Notes under the pieces: generated by a model
The model's input: only the letters and a program-made list of their open reading frames with translations
What the model was told of the DNA's origin: nothing
Databases searched by the model: none
Program-made: the position numbers and the translations under genes
Part shown: in pieces, positions 7,579-18,180 of the stretch
Numbering within the stretch: position 1 is the first letter of the stretch
Layout of the letters: the number at the start of each line of letters is the position of its first letter
Assembly: GCA_030598075.1 (NCBI GenBank)
Contig: JAUVQP010000004.1
Coordinates: 1-22,334 of the forward strand
Source of the DNA: Miltoncostaeaceae bacterium
GTDB lineage: Bacteria; Actinomycetota; Thermoleophilia; Miltoncostaeales; Miltoncostaeaceae
Reading direction: 5' to 3'
DNA length: 22,334 nucleotides

Positions 7579-9486
7579 CTATGCGCTGGCGATGCCGGCG
7601 GCCGGGGACGTCAGGGCACGGACCGTGCGTGCGGCGACGGCGCCGGCCGTCAGCCCGACCTCCTCGAGCAGCAGCTCCCGCTTTCCGTGATCGACGAAAC
7701 GATCCGGGATCCCGAGTCGGAGAACGCGCGCCTCGACGGTATCGAGCGACTCGAGCACCGCCGAGCCGAAGCCGGCCATGGCAGAGTGGTCCTCCACCGT
7801 GACGAGAAGGTCGTGGCGGGCGGCGAGCTGACGCATGAGGTGCGCGTCGATGGGCTTGCAGAACCGAGCGTTGACGACCGTGGGGCGCGTACCCGTCGCG
7901 TCCCGGATCTCGTTGGCGGCATCGACGGCCAGCGATGCCCCGTAGCCGTAGCCGATGAGTGCCACCTCCTCGCCGTGCTCGAGCACCTCGGCCTCGCCGA
8001 TCGGCAGCGCCGAGGGGCGCTCCGGAAGATCCACGCCGAGCCCGGCTCCTCGCGGGTACCGGAACGCGACGGGACCGTCGTGGCGAAGGGCGGTGTGGAG
8101 CATGTGCACCATCTCCGCCTCGTCCATGGGAGCCATGATCGTCATGCCCGGGATCGCGCGGAGATATGCCAGGTCGAACACGCCGTGGTGGGTGGGGCCG
8201 TCATCGCCGACCAGACCACCGCGGTCGATGGCGAACGTGACCGGGAGCCCCTGGATTGCCACGTCGTGCACGATCGGGTCGAACGCCCGCTGCAAGAACG
8301 TGGAGTAGATCGCGCAGACCGGCCGGTAGCCCTCGATGGCCAGCCCGCAGGCGAACACCACGGCGTGCTGCTCGGCGATGCCCACGTCGAAGGTCCGGTC
8401 CGGGAAGCGCTCGATCATCTGTTGCATGCCGGTGCCCTTGCTCATCGCGGCGGTGATGCCGACGACGCGAGGGTCGCGCTCGGCCTCGGCGACGAGAGCA
8501 TCGCCGAAGACCTTCGTGTATGACGCTGGGCCCGGGGTGCGCTTCTTGGCCTTGCCGCTCTCGATCACGAACGGGCTGGCCCCGTGCATGGCCTCCCCGT
8601 CGTGCTCGGCAGGACCGTAGCCCTTGCCCTTCGTCGTCAGAGCATGGACGACGACCGGGCGGTCCTTCTCCAGCGTGGTGCGAAGGGCCCGGCGTACAGC
8701 CGAGATGTCGTGCCCGTCGACCGGGCCCAGATAGGCGAAGCCGAGGGCTTCGAAGAGAGCCCCTTGGGCGAACCACAGGGATTTGGTCGCGTCGCGGACG
8801 TGCGCGCCGAGCTCGGTGGCGCCGGGCAGGCCGCCCAGCCGGTCCTCGATGCCCTCGCGGACCTTCGTGAGGGCCGGGTCGATGCGGATGCGTTGGAACA
8901 GCTTGGACAGGGCGCCCACGTTCTCGCCGATGCTCATGCCGTTGTCGTTGAGGAGCACCGTGATGGGCAGGCCGAGCGCCCCGGCCTGGTTGAGCCCCTC
9001 GTACGCCAAGCCGCCGGTGAGCGCCCCGTCGCCGATGACCGCGACGACGTGACCGTCGAAGCGACCTGTCTGGCGCTGCGCCTCCGCGAGGCCCGCGGAA
9101 TACGAGATCGAGGTGCTGGCGTGCCCGGCGCCCATGATGTCGTGCTCGCTCTCGACGCGCCGCAGGAAGCCGCTGGTCCCGCCGTACTGACGGAGCGTGT
9201 CGAAGTCGGGCAGGCGCCCGGTGAGGAGCTTGTGCCCGTACGCCTGATGGCCGACGTCCCACACGACGCGATCCCGCGGAGAGCACAGCTCGCGGTGGAG
9301 AGCGATCGTCAGCTCGACCGTGCCGAGGCTCGCCCCCAGGTGGCCGCCGGTGTTGGACACGGTGTCGACGATCGCGGCGCGCAGCTCGTCGGCCAACTCC
9401 ACGAGCTGAGCGTCGGACAGCCCATGGATGTCGGTGGGCTGCCGGATCCTCGCAAGAAGCGGGTAGCGATCGGCGGGCGACGCCAT
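7579..9486 (-). CDS. dxs: 1-deoxy-D-xylulose-5-phosphate synthase
   Basis: DXS joins pyruvate and glyceraldehyde-3-phosphate, the first step of the MEP pathway to isoprenoids, using thiamine diphosphate and Mg. The 635 residues show the N-terminal DIHGLSDAQL and GGHLGASLG, the ThDP/metal motif GDGALTGG with the paired Asn (Gly152 to Asn182), the catalytic Glu372 in GIAEQHAV, DRGGLVGDDGPTHHG and a transketolase C-terminal domain. Length is normal. The ATG at 9486 is the first that fits, and the gap to the preceding small gene is 81 nt. Gene order nusB-(xseB position)-dxs-tlyA-recN resembles that of Bacillus, though folD, xseA and ispA are missing here. Confidence 0.97.
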   Translation of the reverse strand: MASPADRYPLLARIRQPTDIHGLSDAQLVELADELRAAIVDTVSNTGGHLGASLGTVELTIALHRELCSPRDRVVWDVGHQAYGHKLLTGRLPDFDTLRQYGGTSGFLRRVESEHDIMGAGHASTSISYSAGLAEAQRQTGRFDGHVVAVIGDGALTGGLAYEGLNQAGALGLPITVLLNDNGMSIGENVGALSKLFQRIRIDPALTKVREGIEDRLGGLPGATELGAHVRDATKSLWFAQGALFEALGFAYLGPVDGHDISAVRRALRTTLEKDRPVVVHALTTKGKGYGPAEHDGEAMHGASPFVIESGKAKKRTPGPASYTKVFGDALVAEAERDPRVVGITAAMSKGTGMQQMIERFPDRTFDVGIAEQHAVVFACGLAIEGYRPVCAIYSTFLQRAFDPIVHDVAIQGLPVTFAIDRGGLVGDDGPTHHGVFDLAYLRAIPGMTIMAPMDEAEMVHMLHTALRHDGPVAFRYPRGAGLGVDLPERPSALPIGEAEVLEHGEEVALIGYGYGASLAVDAANEIRDATGTRPTVVNARFCKPIDAHLMRQLAARHDLLVTVEDHSAMAGFGSAVLESLDTVEARVLRLGIPDRFVDHGKRELLLEEVGLTAGAVAARTVRALTSPAAGIASA

Positions 9487-9567
9487 CCCGACGATCCTAG
9501 TGGTCGCCGGCCCGCCATGGCGAGCCCCGGAGGAAGTCCGGCGCGAAACTGCGGAGCAGCGCCGGCA

Positions 9568-9750
9568 TCAGGCGTCCGGCGAGCGGAGCACCCGCGGCAG
9601 CAGCGCGGCGATTTGGCCCGACAACCGCATGGCCTCGTCCGCCAGCTGCCTCGAGCGCTCGGCGGACGGCTCGCCGCCGGACAGCTCCGTCGTCGTGGCC
9701 TCGAGCCGCTCGAGGACGGCGCGGAGCTCGTCGGCCGGGTCGGGAGTCAC
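9568..9750 (-). CDS. Small helical protein in the xseB position
   Basis: A 60-residue acidic protein begins at a GTG whose last two bases form part of the nusB TGA (GTGA overlap), the same coupling seen at most junctions here, so I take it as a real gene. The sequence should form two helices: ELRAVLERLEATTTEL, then a GGEPSAE break, then AMRLSGQIAALLP. This resembles the small subunit of exodeoxyribonuclease VII (XseB) in size, hairpin shape and position between nusB and dxs. The usual LEESL and YExG features are not clear, and no xseA lies beside it. Function is therefore unassigned; an XseB-like origin is a guess from synteny. Confidence 0.65.
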   Translation of the reverse strand: MTPDPADELRAVLERLEATTTELSGGEPSAERSRQLADEAMRLSGQIAALLPRVLRSPDA

Positions 9751-10159
9751 GGCGCCTTCGTCGCGCGCTCGGCGGCGACGGCTCCGAGAATGCCGTTGAT
9801 GAGCCGGTAGGCATCCGGTCCGCAGAAGCGCTTGGCCGTGGCGACGGCCTCCGCGATCACCACCGCGTCGGGCGTCTCCGGCCAGTCGAGCAGCTCGTGG
9901 ATGGCCACCCGGAGGATGTTCCGCTCCAGCGGGGCCAAGCGTGACGCGGTCCAACCCTCGGCGGCCCCCGTGATGATCCCGTCCAAATACTCGGCATCGA
10001 GCCGGGCGCCCTCCGCGAGCGCGCGGGTGAAGTCGTCGATGGGCCCCGCCGATCGCTCGTCGTTCGCCGCGAGCTCGCCGAGGGGCAGCCCGGTGACGTC
10101 GCCCTGATAGAGGAGGAAGACCGCGCGACGCCGCGCGGCCCGGCGACCCTCCCGCCCAC

Positions 10160-10163
<4 letters not shown>
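9747..10163 (-). CDS. nusB: Transcription antitermination factor NusB
   Basis: NusB binds the boxA RNA element together with S10 (NusE) and helps RNA polymerase read through rRNA operons. The 138-residue protein is all-helical, with the family start GRRAARRRAVFLLYQGDVTG, the core segment LAPLERNILRVAIHELL and the closing DAVVIAEAVATAKRFCGPDAYRLINGIL (given here only as landmarks in separate parts: EAVATAKRF and INGILG). The GTG start at 10163 overlaps the accC stop (GTGA), and its stop overlaps the next start. A nusB after efp is conserved in mycobacteria, and after accC in Bacillus. Confidence 0.94.
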
Positions 10164-11520
<1,357 letters not shown>

Positions 11521-11524
<4 letters not shown>

Positions 11525-13281
11525 TGCTCGATGAGGAAGAGGAGTTGGCCGTACTCGACAGCCTCGCCGTTCTCGACCGCGATCTGCTTGACCGTGCCCG
11601 CGCGCTCGACGTTGATCTCGTTGAAGAGCTTCATGGCCTCGACCAGGCAGACCACCTGCCCCGCCTCGACCTCGCTGCCCTCCTCGACGAACGGGGCGGC
11701 TTCCGGCGAGGGGGCCCGGTAGAAGGTGCCGACCATCGGGCTCTCGATGCGAAGCAGCCCCTCGCTGTCGCCGTCCGGACCGCTCGGCACGCCCGGCTCG
11801 GCGCCGCCCGCGCCCGGATCCGCCCTCCGGACGGTGACCCGGGCCCCCGATATCTCCACCGAGACCTCGGCGCGGTCCGACGCCTCGACCACCTCAACGA
11901 GGGCCTCCAGCATGCCCCGGTCGACGAGGCCGGGAGCGTCGCCGCCGCTCTCGGCATCGGCTCCGAGGGAACGCCGTCGAGCCACGACACGCTCGGCTTC
12001 GGACCCGAACATCGCCCAGAGCACAAGATCCTCGTGGCTAGCGCCCTCGGGCGCGCTCTTAACGATCTCGGGCAGAGCGGGCGGTTCGGCGGGCGGGCCC
12101 GGGTCCAGCTCGCGCGCCCGCTGGGCGAGGGCTTGATCGACCGGCCCGCGCAGGCGCCCCGAGCGCCCCAGCACCGCCTGGATGATCCTCTCCTCGACCT
12201 CCTCGTAGCGACGGCGGTCGATGACATGGCGCGCGCCCTGGGCGAGAATCGCCCCTCCCATCGGATAGGCGAGCGTCAGCGCTCCGGCTTCGATCGCCAC
12301 GGCCGCGGCCTCGTCGGCCACCGCCCGGAGGCTCCTCGACAGACCCATGCGCCCGAGGCGCGCCACCAGCCCGACCTCGAGCGCGGGGGGCACGGCGACC
12401 GCAGGTCCGAACACCGCTCCGGCCGCCTGCCGCAGCCGGTCGACGGGCAGCATGGGTCCGACCGTGCGCGCCGCGCGATCCAGGCCTCGCCAATCGCACG
12501 CGAGGAGCCGATCGCCTCCGGTCAGCGCCGCGCGGACCGTCTCGGCCGAGGGTCGCGCCGCGACGAGGGCCGCGGGACCCGCGGACGCATGCACGGCGTC
12601 CGCTCCCGCCTCGACGGCCGCTGTGGCGAGCGTGGGCGCCATGCCCCCCGGTGCCTGGACCTGAACCTCGATCGGCAGGGGGCAGGCGTCGCGAACCGCC
12701 CTCAGCAGCGCGGCGAGCGCCGCCGGCGCAAGATGCCCGGCGCCATCCGAGACGCAGATGCCTCGTGCTCCGGGAAGCTCGGAGAGCGCACGGGCCTCCG
12801 CGCCCCAGCGTGGATCGTCCACACCCGGCGCGGGCCCGACGACCAGCGTGGGCACGAACGCGACACCCGCCTCCTCGGCGGCGCGGGCGGCGGCGAGCAT
12901 GGCGTCCGGGTCGTTGAGGGGATCGACCAACCGAATGCGGGTCACGCCGCCCTCGGCGGAGCAGATGACGAACTTGCGCACCACGTCCGGAGCGACCGCG
13001 CCCGCGCCCCAAAGGTTTCGTGCGCCGGCAACGATCCCGACCGGGGTGCTCCCCACCTCACGCACGATGGCGCGGAGCCGGTCCCACGGGCTCTCGGCGC
13101 GCGATACGATGGCCGCCCTGGCGCAGCGTGGATCGAGCACCTCGAGCATGGACGCGCCCACTCCCGCCAGGTCGGCCGCGGCGGCCGCTATCTCGTCCGT
13201 GCCCACCGCGGCCCCCCACGGGAGCGGGGCGAGGTCGCGCAGCGTGGCGTCGACGTACTCGACAGGCGCTCCGGCGCTCAT
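11521..13281 (-). CDS. AccB-type biotin carrier fused to a degenerate OadA/PycB-like carboxyltransferase
   Basis: The C-terminal part is a clear acetyl-CoA-carboxylase carrier: an AccB-like linker (about 457-487) and a biotinyl domain from MVGTFYRAPSPEA (516-528) to the end, with EAMK placing biotin on Lys551. Residues 1-440 follow the oxaloacetate decarboxylase alpha / pyruvate carboxylase fold: DATLRD (11-16), DVVRKFV, LVDPLND, the PYC_OADA region and HEDLVLWAMF. The catalytic set is missing. The QS after TLRD is gone, the carbamylated Lys of CIKD is Ser178 (CVSD), the HxH metal ligands are Gln207 and Gln209, and the GGTSQP threonine motif reads AALVAARP. Asp11 remains. There is an excellent ribosome binding site (AAGGAG, 5 nt before ATG). 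I infer a biotin carrier for AccC with a structural, non-catalytic barrel. Confidence 0.85.
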
Positions 13282-13307
13282 CGCCGCTCCTTCGTCAGTG
13301 GCATCGC

Positions 13308-13862
13308 TCAGACCCGCGTGACGTATTCGCGGGACCGCGTATCGATGCGCAGTCGGTCACCGATGTTCACGAACAGCGGCACGTTCACCGAGGCGCCCGT
13401 CTCGAGGTCGGCGGGCTTGGTGACGTTCGAGACCGTGTCGCCCTTGACCCCGGGATCGGTGGCCGACACCTCCAACTCGACGAAGTTCGGAAGCTCGACG
13501 CGGAACGGAGCGTCGCGGATGAACAGCACCTGCACCTCGATGTTCGGCGCGAGCAGGTCCACGTTCTCCACGTCCGACGCCGGAACGCTGATCTGCTCGT
13601 AGGTGTCGGTGTCCATGAGCACGAGCATGTCGCCGTCCTCATAGAGGAACTGCATGCTTTTGCTCTCCGTGATGACCCGCTCCACCTTTTCGCCCGCCCG
13701 GAACGTCCGATCCACGACCGCCCCGCTGGCGAGATTCTTGAGCGTGGTCCGTACGAACGCCGAGCCCTTGCCGGGCTTGACGTGCTGGAAGCGGACGACG
13801 GAGACGAGGTCGCCGTCGATCTCGAGCACGTAGCCGTTCCTCAGCTCGTTGGTGGTGATCAC
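13308..13862 (-). CDS. efp: Elongation factor P
   Basis: EF-P binds ribosomes stalled at polyproline stretches and promotes peptide bond formation. The 184 residues show the three beta-barrel layout: an N-terminal KOW-like domain with HVKPGKGSAFVRTTLKNL, a middle OB domain with MQFLYEDGD and the C-terminal signature region with VNVPLFVNIGDRLRIDTRSREYVTRV (cited in pieces: VNIGDRLRIDT, REYVTRV). The tip residue is Lys32 in PGKGSA, so this is the lysine type, not the arginine/rhamnose type. Whether Lys32 is modified cannot be told from the sequence, and no modification enzyme is nearby. The GTG at 13862 overlaps the pepQ stop (GTGA). The pepQ-efp pairing is common. Confidence 0.96.
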   Translation of the reverse strand: MITTNELRNGYVLEIDGDLVSVVRFQHVKPGKGSAFVRTTLKNLASGAVVDRTFRAGEKVERVITESKSMQFLYEDGDMLVLMDTDTYEQISVPASDVENVDLLAPNIEVQVLFIRDAPFRVELPNFVELEVSATDPGVKGDTVSNVTKPADLETGASVNVPLFVNIGDRLRIDTRSREYVTRV

Positions 13863-14953
13863 GCTGTCGTGCGCTCCTCGTCGGTGAGATCCTTGGGGGC
13901 GGTGCTCAACACCTCGGCGCCTTCGTCGGTGACGACGACGAGGTCCTCGATCCTCACCCCGCCGAGCCCTTCCAGATAGATGCCGGGCTCGACGGTGATG
14001 ACCATGCCAGATGCGAGCGCCTCCGTGGACTCGCGCCGCACGCCGGGGCGCTCGTGGACGTCCAGTCCGACCCCATGCCCGACCCCGTGCGCGAACGCGT
14101 CGCCGAAACCGGCCTCGACGATGGGGCCGCGCGCCGCGGCGTCCACCTCGGCGGCGGCGACGCCCGCGCGCACGGCACCGATGGCCGCTTCCTGAGCGGC
14201 GCGGCAGACCTCGTACGCCCGCCGGAGGGCCGCCGGCGGCGCTCCCACGACGACCGTCCGCGTCATGTCGGAGCAGTACCCCCTGAAGACCGCGCCAAGA
14301 TCGACGACCACGAGCGTGTCGCTGGGAATTGGGTCCTCGCCCGGAACCGCGTGCGGCAGGGCGCCGTTCGCCCCGGCGGCGACGATGATCGGAAAGCTCG
14401 GCCCTTCGGCCCCCTCCCGGCGAAGCGCAGCCTGAAGGGCGAAGCTCAAGTCCGCCTCGCTGCGACCCAGGATGGGCTCGGCGAGCACCGCGAGGAGGGC
14501 GCGGTCCGCGATGGCGGCCGCCTCCCGGATGGCCGCGAGTTCCCGAGCGTCCTTGATGGCGCGGAGGTCTTCCACCAGCCCGGCGGTGGCGACCATCCGC
14601 ACGGCCCCCGCGGCCTCCTCCAGACGGCCGTGACGCGCGAGCGTCAGGCTGTCCTCCTCCACCCCGACGCGCGGAGCGGACCCGAGCTCGGCCATGCTGC
14701 GCGCCGCGTCGGCCACAAGATCCCGCCGGCCGATGACGACCTCGACCCCGTCCGCCTGCGCGCGAGCGCTGGTGGCGTAACGACCATCGGTCAGCAGCAT
14801 GCGCACCTCGGGACCGACGAGCGCCATCGCGTTCGACCCGACGTAGCCCGTGAGGTAGCGGACGTTCGTGAGGTCGCTGACCAAGAGCGCGTCGAGCCCC
14901 CGCTCGGCCAGCGCGGCGGCAAGCCGCTCCTGCCGCTCCACGTGAACGCTCAC
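13859..14953 (-). CDS. pepQ: Xaa-Pro peptidase, M24 family
   Basis: A 364-residue metallopeptidase that removes or cleaves residues next to proline in small peptides in the cytoplasm. The N-terminal creatinase-like domain (about 5-125) is followed by the pita-bread domain with all five metal ligands visible: Asp218 (VVVDLGA), Asp229 (CSDMTRT), His293 (HGVGHGVGLDVHE), Glu322 (ITVEPGIYL) and Glu336 (VRIEDLV). The GTG at 14953 overlaps the aroQ stop (GTGA) and sets the start. Placement between aroQ and efp matches the mycobacterial order. Aminopeptidase P versus prolidase activity cannot be separated from sequence alone, so the symbol follows synteny. Confidence 0.9.
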   Translation of the reverse strand: MSVHVERQERLAAALAERGLDALLVSDLTNVRYLTGYVGSNAMALVGPEVRMLLTDGRYATSARAQADGVEVVIGRRDLVADAARSMAELGSAPRVGVEEDSLTLARHGRLEEAAGAVRMVATAGLVEDLRAIKDARELAAIREAAAIADRALLAVLAEPILGRSEADLSFALQAALRREGAEGPSFPIIVAAGANGALPHAVPGEDPIPSDTLVVVDLGAVFRGYCSDMTRTVVVGAPPAALRRAYEVCRAAQEAAIGAVRAGVAAAEVDAAARGPIVEAGFGDAFAHGVGHGVGLDVHERPGVRRESTEALASGMVITVEPGIYLEGLGGVRIEDLVVVTDEGAEVLSTAPKDLTDEERTTA

Positions 14954-15399
14954 GCGGCGATCGCGCGCGCGAGCACGTCGAGCGCGTCGCGGTAGCCGTC
15001 CGGCCCCTTGCCCCAAATGGCGGCCGTGGCGATGTCGCGCACCACGGAGACGCGCCGGTGAGGCTCGCGCGCCTCGACATCGGACAGATGCACCTCGACG
15101 AACGGAGCGCCCAACAACTCGAGCGCGTCGCGGATGGACCACTGATAGTGGGTCCACGCGCCCGGATTCACGATGGCGCCGTCGACGGTGCCCGCGAGCG
15201 AGTGGAGGTGCTCGATAAACGCGCCCTCGTGGTTGGTCTGGAAGGTGGTCACCCGAAGGCCACGCTCCTCGCCCCACGCGCGAATCTGCGCCTCCAGCTC
15301 AGGGAGCGTCAGGGTGCCGTAGTGCTCGGACGGGCGCCGGCCCAGCATGTTGAGGTTGGGACCGTGCAGCACGGCGACCGTGGGCAGGGCGCCGCTCAT
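14950..15399 (-). CDS. aroQ: Type II 3-dehydroquinate dehydratase
   Basis: Converts 3-dehydroquinate to 3-dehydroshikimate, the third step of the shikimate pathway, in a dodecameric enzyme. The 149 residues carry GPNLNMLGRRP (13-23), the catalytic Tyr27 on the mobile loop (EHYGTLTL), TNHEGAFIEHLH (55-66), NPGAWTH (78-84) and the catalytic His104 in VEVHLSDVEAREPHRR. The usual S-N-x-x-A-R-E-P-F stretch is slightly altered (SDVEAREPH), and the GAxTH motif has Trp in place of Tyr; both look tolerable. ATG at 15399 overlaps the aroB stop (ATGA). Confidence 0.95.
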   Translation of the reverse strand: MSGALPTVAVLHGPNLNMLGRRPSEHYGTLTLPELEAQIRAWGEERGLRVTTFQTNHEGAFIEHLHSLAGTVDGAIVNPGAWTHYQWSIRDALELLGAPFVEVHLSDVEAREPHRRVSVVRDIATAAIWGKGPDGYRDALDVLARAIAA

Positions 15400-16496
15400 C
15401 GGCGCAGCTCCTCGATCGCATCGATCACCATCTCGCGGGACGGGTTCGCCTTGGTGACCGGCGAGCCCGGAGAGTCCAGCAGAACCATGTTGAGCGAGGA
15501 GGCATCCGCCTTCTTGTCCCGGTCCATCGCCCCGAGGACGTCGTCGGTGGCAACCTCGCCGTCGAGCCCGGTGGGCAGGTCATGCCGCGCGAGGACCGCC
15601 TCCGTGCGCTCGCGCCACTCCGGAGCGAGTCCCATCCATTGCTGCGCAATGCGCAGGGCCGCCAAGAGGCCGAGGCCGATCGCCTCGCCGTGCCGGTAGC
15701 GCTCATACCCTCCGGCGGCCTCGATACCGTGGCCGACGGTGTGCCCCAGGTTGAGGGTGGCACGGACGCCGAGGTCGCGCTCGTCGGCGACCACCACGGC
15801 CAACTTGTGCTCCACGCACCGCCGGATCAAACGCATGAGGTCCGCCTCGGGACCGGGCAGCTCGGACCAGGATTCCACGAGCTCGAAGAACTCGACGCCG
15901 TCGAGCAGGCCGTACTTGACGACCTCGGCGAAACCGCACGCCAGCTCACGGGCCGGGAGCGAGTCGAGAACGGCTGTCTCCATCACGACCAGGTCCGGCT
16001 GCCAGATGGCCCCGACATAGTTCTTGCCCTCGGGGATGTCGACCCCGGTCTTCCCGCCGATGGCCGAGTCCACCATCGCCAGCAGGGTGGTGGGTACGTG
16101 GACGAGCCGGACTCCCCGCTGATAGCTCGCGGCGGCGAATCCGACGAGATCTCCGACGACGCCCCCACCGAGCGCGACCATGGCGTCGTCTCGGCGGAGC
16201 CCCGACCGAGCGGCCACCCGCGCGAGCCGTTCGACCTCGGCGAGCGACTTCGACGACTCGCCGGGAGCGATCTCGACCGGCGTCACCCTCAGGCCCGCCG
16301 CGGCGAGCGACCGCTCGGCGCGCGCGGCCAGGCCGCCGAGGTTGGCGTCAAAGGCCAGCAGAACACCGTCCCCCGACGCCCTCTCGGCCCACAGCGTGCC
16401 CAGCCGGTCGATGAGCCCCGAGCGTCCAAGATGCAGCGGGTAGCGGCGGCGGCCGATGGCGACCGTCAGCAACTGCTCGGTGGCGCCCGCCCTCAC
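15396..16496 (-). CDS. aroB: 3-dehydroquinate synthase
   Basis: AroB turns DAHP into 3-dehydroquinate using NAD and a divalent metal, the second shikimate step. The 366-residue protein has the NAD-binding ALGGGVVGDLVGFAA, HVPTTLLAMVDSAIGGKTGVD (cited in parts: PTTLLAMVD, GGKTG), KNYVGAIWQP, and the three metal-ligand sites in GFAEVVKYG (Glu), NLGHTVGHGIE (His) and RHGEAIGLG (His). Length and motif spacing are normal. The GTG start at 16496 overlaps the aroK stop (GTGA), and its stop overlaps aroQ, so aroK-aroB-aroQ are translationally coupled. Confidence 0.97.
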   Translation of the reverse strand: MRAGATEQLLTVAIGRRRYPLHLGRSGLIDRLGTLWAERASGDGVLLAFDANLGGLAARAERSLAAAGLRVTPVEIAPGESSKSLAEVERLARVAARSGLRRDDAMVALGGGVVGDLVGFAAASYQRGVRLVHVPTTLLAMVDSAIGGKTGVDIPEGKNYVGAIWQPDLVVMETAVLDSLPARELACGFAEVVKYGLLDGVEFFELVESWSELPGPEADLMRLIRRCVEHKLAVVVADERDLGVRATLNLGHTVGHGIEAAGGYERYRHGEAIGLGLLAALRIAQQWMGLAPEWRERTEAVLARHDLPTGLDGEVATDDVLGAMDRDKKADASSLNMVLLDSPGSPVTKANPSREMVIDAIEELRR

Positions 16497-17002
16497 GCCC
16501 CGGCCCGCTCGCCCGCGGCGGAGGCGACGACCTGCTCCACGATCTCGTCGACGCCCTGCGCGGCGTCGACGACCTGATCGGCCGCGCCCCGATAGCGCGG
16601 CTCGCGCTCTGCCGCGCGCCGCACGAAGCGCGCGCGGTCCTTGGCGAGAGGCCGCTCGCTGCCCTCAACCCGCGTCCAGGACCGCTCGGCGTCCAGGGAC
16701 AACCATGCGACATGGGCCGAGCGGCCCAGAAGATCGCGGGTCCTCGCGCTCTCCACGGCGCCGCCGCCGAGCGCCAGCACACCCTCAGAACCCGCCAGGA
16801 TATCGCGGATGACCCGTTCCTCGGTCCTGCGGAACCAGACCTCTCCGCGCCGCGAGAAGATCTCCGAGATCGTCATCTCCGCCTCGGCCTCGATGGTCGC
16901 GTCGCAGTCGACGAACGGGCAGTCCAGGCGCTCCGCCACGGCCGGCCCGACGGTCGACTTTCCCGCACCCATGTAACCGATCAGGACGATCCAGCGGCCC
17001 AT
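16493..17002 (-). CDS. aroK: Shikimate kinase
   Basis: Phosphorylates shikimate to shikimate-3-phosphate with ATP. The 169-residue NMP-kinase-type protein shows the P-loop GYMGAGKST (9-17), the DCD motif (Asp34, shikimate/Mg contact), Arg58 in FRRTEE, the GGG of LALGGGAV (79-81), the lid arginine in ERPLA (Arg117) and a final EPRYRGAAD segment with the adenine-side arginine. The ATG at 17002 lies 8 nt after the aroC stop, with no strong Shine-Dalgarno, so translation probably depends on coupling to aroC. The aroA and aroE steps are not encoded here. Confidence 0.95.
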   Translation of the reverse strand: MGRWIVLIGYMGAGKSTVGPAVAERLDCPFVDCDATIEAEAEMTISEIFSRRGEVWFRRTEERVIRDILAGSEGVLALGGGAVESARTRDLLGRSAHVAWLSLDAERSWTRVEGSERPLAKDRARFVRRAAEREPRYRGAADQVVDAAQGVDEIVEQVVASAAGERAGA

Positions 17003-17010
17003 CAGAGAGC

Positions 17011-18171
17011 TCAGCGCGCGATGGCCGAGCGAAAGCGCTCGACGGCGGCGTCGGTCTGATCGATGCTGTCGCCGCCGAACTTCTCGATGACCGCCTGAGC
17101 CAGGACGAAGGCCACGGCGGCCTCGGCCACAACCGCGGCGGCGGGAACCGCGCAGATGTCCGAGCGCTCCTTGAACGCCTTGCGCGGCTCCTTCGTGGCG
17201 ACGTCGACCGACGCCAGAGGGCGCGTCAGGGTGCTGATCGGCTTCATGACCGCCCGCACGACGAGCGGCATGCCGTGCGTCATCCCGCCCTCGATGCCCC
17301 CGCTTCGATTCGTGCGGCGATAGTAGCCGCGCTCCGGCGAGTGGAAGATCTCGTCGTGGGCCTCGCTGCCGGGCAACCGACCGAGCTCAAACCCGGCGCC
17401 GAGCTCGACTCCCTTGATGGCCTGGATGCCGAGGAGCGCCTGGCCCAGGCGCCCGTCGAGACGCAGGTCGCCACTCTGGTGCGATCCGAGGCCCGGCAGG
17501 GCGCCGAAGACCCAGACCTCGAACACTCCGCCCAGGGTGTCGTGGCGTTGGCCGTGCGCCTTGATCGCGGACTTCATGCGCTTCGAGGCGCCGGGGTCGA
17601 GACACCGCACGGGGCTATCGTCGACGCTCTCGAAATCGGCCAACGAGAGCTCGTCCCGCAGCGCGACCGCCTCGGGGCCGATGCGCACAACGTGGCTTCG
17701 CACCTCCATCCCGTAGCGACGGATGAGCGCCTTCGCCACACCCCCGGCCGCGACGCGCGCCGCGGTCTCGCGCGCGGATGCGCGCTCGAGGATCGGCCGA
17801 AGGTCGTCGCTCTCGTACTTGAGCATCCCCGCGAGATCCGCGTGGCCGGGCCGCGGTAGCGTGACGGCGTCGACCGCCTGGCTCGGCTCCCAGACGGCCA
17901 TGCGGTCCTCGGACCAATTGGGCCAGTCGAGGTTCGGGATCTCCATCGTGAAGGGGCTGCCGATCGTGCGCCCGTGCCGCAGGCCCGTCTTGACTTGGAC
18001 GCGGTCCTTCTCGATCTTCATCCGCCCGCCGCGCCCGTAGCCGAGCTGTCGGCGCGCCAAGTCGGCGTCGATGTCCTCCGGAGAGAGCTCCAAGCCCGCC
18101 GGGAGACCCTCGATGAGCGCGAAGAGGGCTGGGCCGTGGGATTCCCCGGCGGTTCGGTAGGTCAGATTCAC
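17011..18171 (-). CDS. aroC: Chorismate synthase
   Basis: Chorismate synthase removes phosphate from EPSP to form chorismate and needs reduced FMN. The 386-residue protein has the three family signatures: GESHG (8-12) with GYGRGGRM, the central ERASARETAARVAAGGVAK region, and GGIEGGMTHGMPLVVRAVMKP (cited as GGIEGGMTHG and VRAVMKP). The start is a GTG at 18171; no Shine-Dalgarno precedes it, while a TAAACT hexamer sits 9 nt upstream. It is the first gene of the long minus-strand run and so is likely to carry a promoter for the shikimate genes. Confidence 0.96.
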   Translation of the reverse strand: MNLTYRTAGESHGPALFALIEGLPAGLELSPEDIDADLARRQLGYGRGGRMKIEKDRVQVKTGLRHGRTIGSPFTMEIPNLDWPNWSEDRMAVWEPSQAVDAVTLPRPGHADLAGMLKYESDDLRPILERASARETAARVAAGGVAKALIRRYGMEVRSHVVRIGPEAVALRDELSLADFESVDDSPVRCLDPGASKRMKSAIKAHGQRHDTLGGVFEVWVFGALPGLGSHQSGDLRLDGRLGQALLGIQAIKGVELGAGFELGRLPGSEAHDEIFHSPERGYYRRTNRSGGIEGGMTHGMPLVVRAVMKPISTLTRPLASVDVATKEPRKAFKERSDICAVPAAAVVAEAAVAFVLAQAVIEKFGGDSIDQTDAAVERFRSAIAR

Positions 18172-18180
18172 GAGGCGGAG

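Noticed and set aside
11545..13602. Plus-strand open frame of 685 codons opposite the accB fusion and efp
   Set aside because: It is antisense to two well-supported genes and its translation is Arg/Gly/Asp/His-rich with no domain; long antisense frames are expected in GC-rich coding DNA.
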